This document shows positions 19,053 to 20,359 of a DNA stretch of 20,359 bases, one piece after another. Each line of letters starts with the position of its first letter. Position 1 is the first letter of the stretch. The stretch is from an uncultured Rhodocyclaceae bacterium (GTDB lineage Bacteria > Pseudomonadota > Gammaproteobacteria > Burkholderiales > Rhodocyclaceae). A program made the translations under genes and the position numbers. Where the stretch lies: NCBI GenBank assembly GCA_903950295.1, contig CAJBAP010000322.1:1-20359 (forward strand). The letters run 5' to 3'. The notes beneath the pieces were generated by a model, which saw only the letters and a list, made by a program, of their open reading frames with translations, was not told the DNA's origin and did no database searches.

Positions 19053-20228
19053 ATGAGGCGGACGGAGCTGTTACAGGAGATCCGGAAGATGAGATTCGAA
19101 GAAGCGTATGAAGGGTGGAATGCAGGACGGCTGACGCAGGCCGAAGCGGCGGGGATACTGGGGATGTGCGAACGCAGTTTCCGACGGTATCTGGTGCGCT
19201 ATGAAGCCGAAGGGCTTGATGGGCTGATCGACCGACGGCTGGAACAGATGTCGAACCGGCGTGCCCCCGTCGATGAAGTGCTGGCACTGACCGACCTGTA
19301 CCGGAACCGGCATCGGGGCTGGAACGTCAAACACTTCCATAGCTGGTACCGGAAAGACGGCGGCACACGCAGCTACACCTGGGTCAAGAACCGGCTGCAA
19401 GAAGCCAAGCTGGTGCCCAAGACCGAGAAGCGTGGCGCGCACCGGAAGCGACGAGAACGATCAGCCCTGCCGGGCATGCTGATCCACCAGGACGGCAGTA
19501 CCCACGAATGGGTTGCTGGACAGAAATGGGACCTGATCGTCACCATGGACGACGCCACCAGCGAGCACTACTCGATGTTCTTCACGGACGAGGAAGGCAC
19601 TGCCAGTAGCTTCCGTGGGGTGCGGGATGTCATTGCCGCCCGAGGGCTGTTCAGTTCGTTCTACAGTGACCGGGGCAGCCATTACTGGACTACCCCGGAG
19701 GCCGACGGCAAAGTCGATAAAGAGAACCTCACCCAGTTTGGTCGAGCCATGAGGCAGTTGGGCATCGACATGATCGCCGCCTACTCCCCGGAAGCACGGG
19801 GGCGATCGGAACGGGCCTTTGGGACCCATCAGGGGCGCTTGCCGCAAGAACTGGCACTGGCCGGCATCACTGACATGGCAGCGGCCAATCGCTACCTGCA
19901 GGTGATCTATCTGCCAGCATTCAACGCCGAGTTTGCCGTGCCGGCCATGGAAGACGGCTCGGCGTTCGTGCCTTGGATTGGCGGAAGTCTTGATGACATC
20001 CTGTGCGAGCAGTACGAACGCACGGTGGGCAACGACAATTGTGTGCGTTTCGAGAAGCTGAACTTGCAGATTCCGGCGGACCGGCATCGCTGCCACTACG
20101 TCAAGGCCAGGGTACGGGTATGTCGTTACGCCAACGGGGCGCTGGCTGTGTTTCACGGGCCGCGCGGACTGGCTTACTTCACGCCAGACGGGAAACCCAT
20201 CACAGAGGAGATGCAAAAGGCCGCCTGA
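19053..20228 (+). CDS. ISNCY family transposase
   Basis: This transposase has 391 residues from ATG 19053, preceded by AGGGGG; a GTG at 19032 is an in-frame alternative. The N-terminal helix-turn-helix covers about 26-50 (RLTQAEAAGILGMCERSFRR). A linker rich in basic residues (HRKRRERS) leads to an RNase H-like DDE core: Asp147 in IHQDGSTHEW, Asp206 in FYSDRGSHYW, and Glu247 or Glu253 in SPEARGRSERAF. The C-terminal part is complete, ending in a small beta region (LAVFHGPRGLAYF). The frame is intact and the catalytic residues are present, so the element may still be active. I recognise the sequence as the ISNCY type by memory of the family; the exact subgroup is not settled. Confidence 0.92.
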   Translation: MRRTELLQEIRKMRFEEAYEGWNAGRLTQAEAAGILGMCERSFRRYLVRYEAEGLDGLIDRRLEQMSNRRAPVDEVLALTDLYRNRHRGWNVKHFHSWYRKDGGTRSYTWVKNRLQEAKLVPKTEKRGAHRKRRERSALPGMLIHQDGSTHEWVAGQKWDLIVTMDDATSEHYSMFFTDEEGTASSFRGVRDVIAARGLFSSFYSDRGSHYWTTPEADGKVDKENLTQFGRAMRQLGIDMIAAYSPEARGRSERAFGTHQGRLPQELALAGITDMAAANRYLQVIYLPAFNAEFAVPAMEDGSAFVPWIGGSLDDILCEQYERTVGNDNCVRFEKLNLQIPADRHRCHYVKARVRVCRYANGALAVFHGPRGLAYFTPDGKPITEEMQKAA

Positions 20229-20248
20229 ACCGTCCGCCAGGTGCGCCG

Positions 20249-20301
20249 TTGAGGGCAGAAACCGGCTACGGGCTTCGCCCTCCGCCGCTTCCCGCCCTCA
20301 A
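20249..20301. repeat. Inverted repeat between transposase and IS right end
   Basis: TTGAGGGC (20249-20256) and GCCCTCAA (20294-20301) are perfect complements. Inside lies a smaller hairpin, GGGC-TTC-GCCC (20270-20280). No T-run follows on the + strand, so it is not a classical terminator. It may still fold in the transposase mRNA or block readthrough from flanking DNA. Confidence 0.55.
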
Positions 20302-20309
20302 CAGAAAAA

Positions 20310-20340
20310 GCGGACAATTCATTTGCTACAGATCCGGACA
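20310..20340 (-). repeat. IS right terminal inverted repeat
   Basis: On the + strand, CGGACA (20311-20316), TGCTACAGA (20324-20332) and the terminal CCGGACA (20334-20340) mirror the left end with the same 24-base offset between the repeated boxes. Confidence 0.85.
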
Positions 20341-20359
20341 GGTCTAAAAACCCGTGACA

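Larger units (their letters stand above)
18993..20340 (+). mobile_element. ISNCY-type insertion sequence, complete
   Basis: A 1348-bp element is bounded by imperfect inverted repeats and carries one transposase gene. The left end begins TGTCCGGTTCTGTAGCA; the right end read on the other strand begins TGTCCGGATCTGTAGCA. About 24 of 31 terminal positions agree. Each end has a second TGTCCG-like copy 24 bases inward. No target duplication could be recognised: the 19 bases to the right of the element do not match the left flank. The element is in the same direction as the operon and lies 122 bases after it. Confidence 0.85.

Noticed and set aside
20249..20301. Intrinsic terminator at the end of the transposase gene
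   Set aside because: The stem is present, but the downstream bases are CAGAAAAAG with no T-run on the + strand.
18961..20357. CCCGTGA on both sides of the IS (18961-18967 and 20351-20357) as a target duplication
   Set aside because: The two copies lie at different distances from the IS ends (25 and 10 bases) and the intervening bases do not match, so it is probably chance.

Overview
This window looks like part of a betaproteobacterial chromosome, probably Rhodocyclales (Azonexus/Dechloromonas/Azoarcus-like). That placement is an impression from the high GC content, the codon use and the style of the chemotaxis proteins; no rRNA or marker gene confirms it. Every gene is on the + strand and almost every one is a signal-transduction protein. 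No tRNA, rRNA or CRISPR array was seen.

Region A (1-7535) is a phosphorelay cluster. It opens with the 3' part of a hybrid histidine kinase (HisKA-HATPase-REC-HPt, start outside the window). A 108-residue protein of unknown function follows, overlapping an HDOD protein by ATGA. Next is a 1365-residue BvgS/EvgS-like sensor kinase: signal peptide, periplasmic solute-binding domain, TM, four PAS domains, HisKA, HATPase, REC and HPt. It overlaps by GTGA an OmpR-type winged-helix protein whose receiver domain has lost key residues. The two hybrid kinases are clearly paralogous.

Region B (7536-18870) starts with a 140-bp AT-containing leader and continues as a tightly spaced series that reads like one operon: cheY, cheA, cheW, a periplasmic rhodanese-fold protein without the catalytic cysteine, a PAS-containing methyl-accepting chemotaxis protein ending in a CheR-type tail, a STAS protein, a response regulator with an unrecognised output domain, a two-receiver protein whose first receiver lacks the Asp, a second response regulator with the same unrecognised output domain, and a membrane-bound hybrid kinase. 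No cheR, cheB, cheD or cheZ is present. The set looks like a chemosensory array wired to a non-flagellar or STAS-type output through several receiver proteins, which is an inference.

Region C (18871-20359) holds a short AT-rich spacer, the first codons of what looks like a helix-turn-helix gene, and a complete ISNCY-type insertion sequence with 31-bp imperfect terminal inverted repeats. The IS cuts the small reading frame after about 19 codons.

The most unusual parts are the paired REC plus unknown-domain regulators flanking a pseudo-receiver protein, the Cys-less rhodanese inside a che operon, and three repeated Tyr/Phe-Gly-Leu/Phe-Phe motifs in the CheA linker where a P2 domain would normally be.
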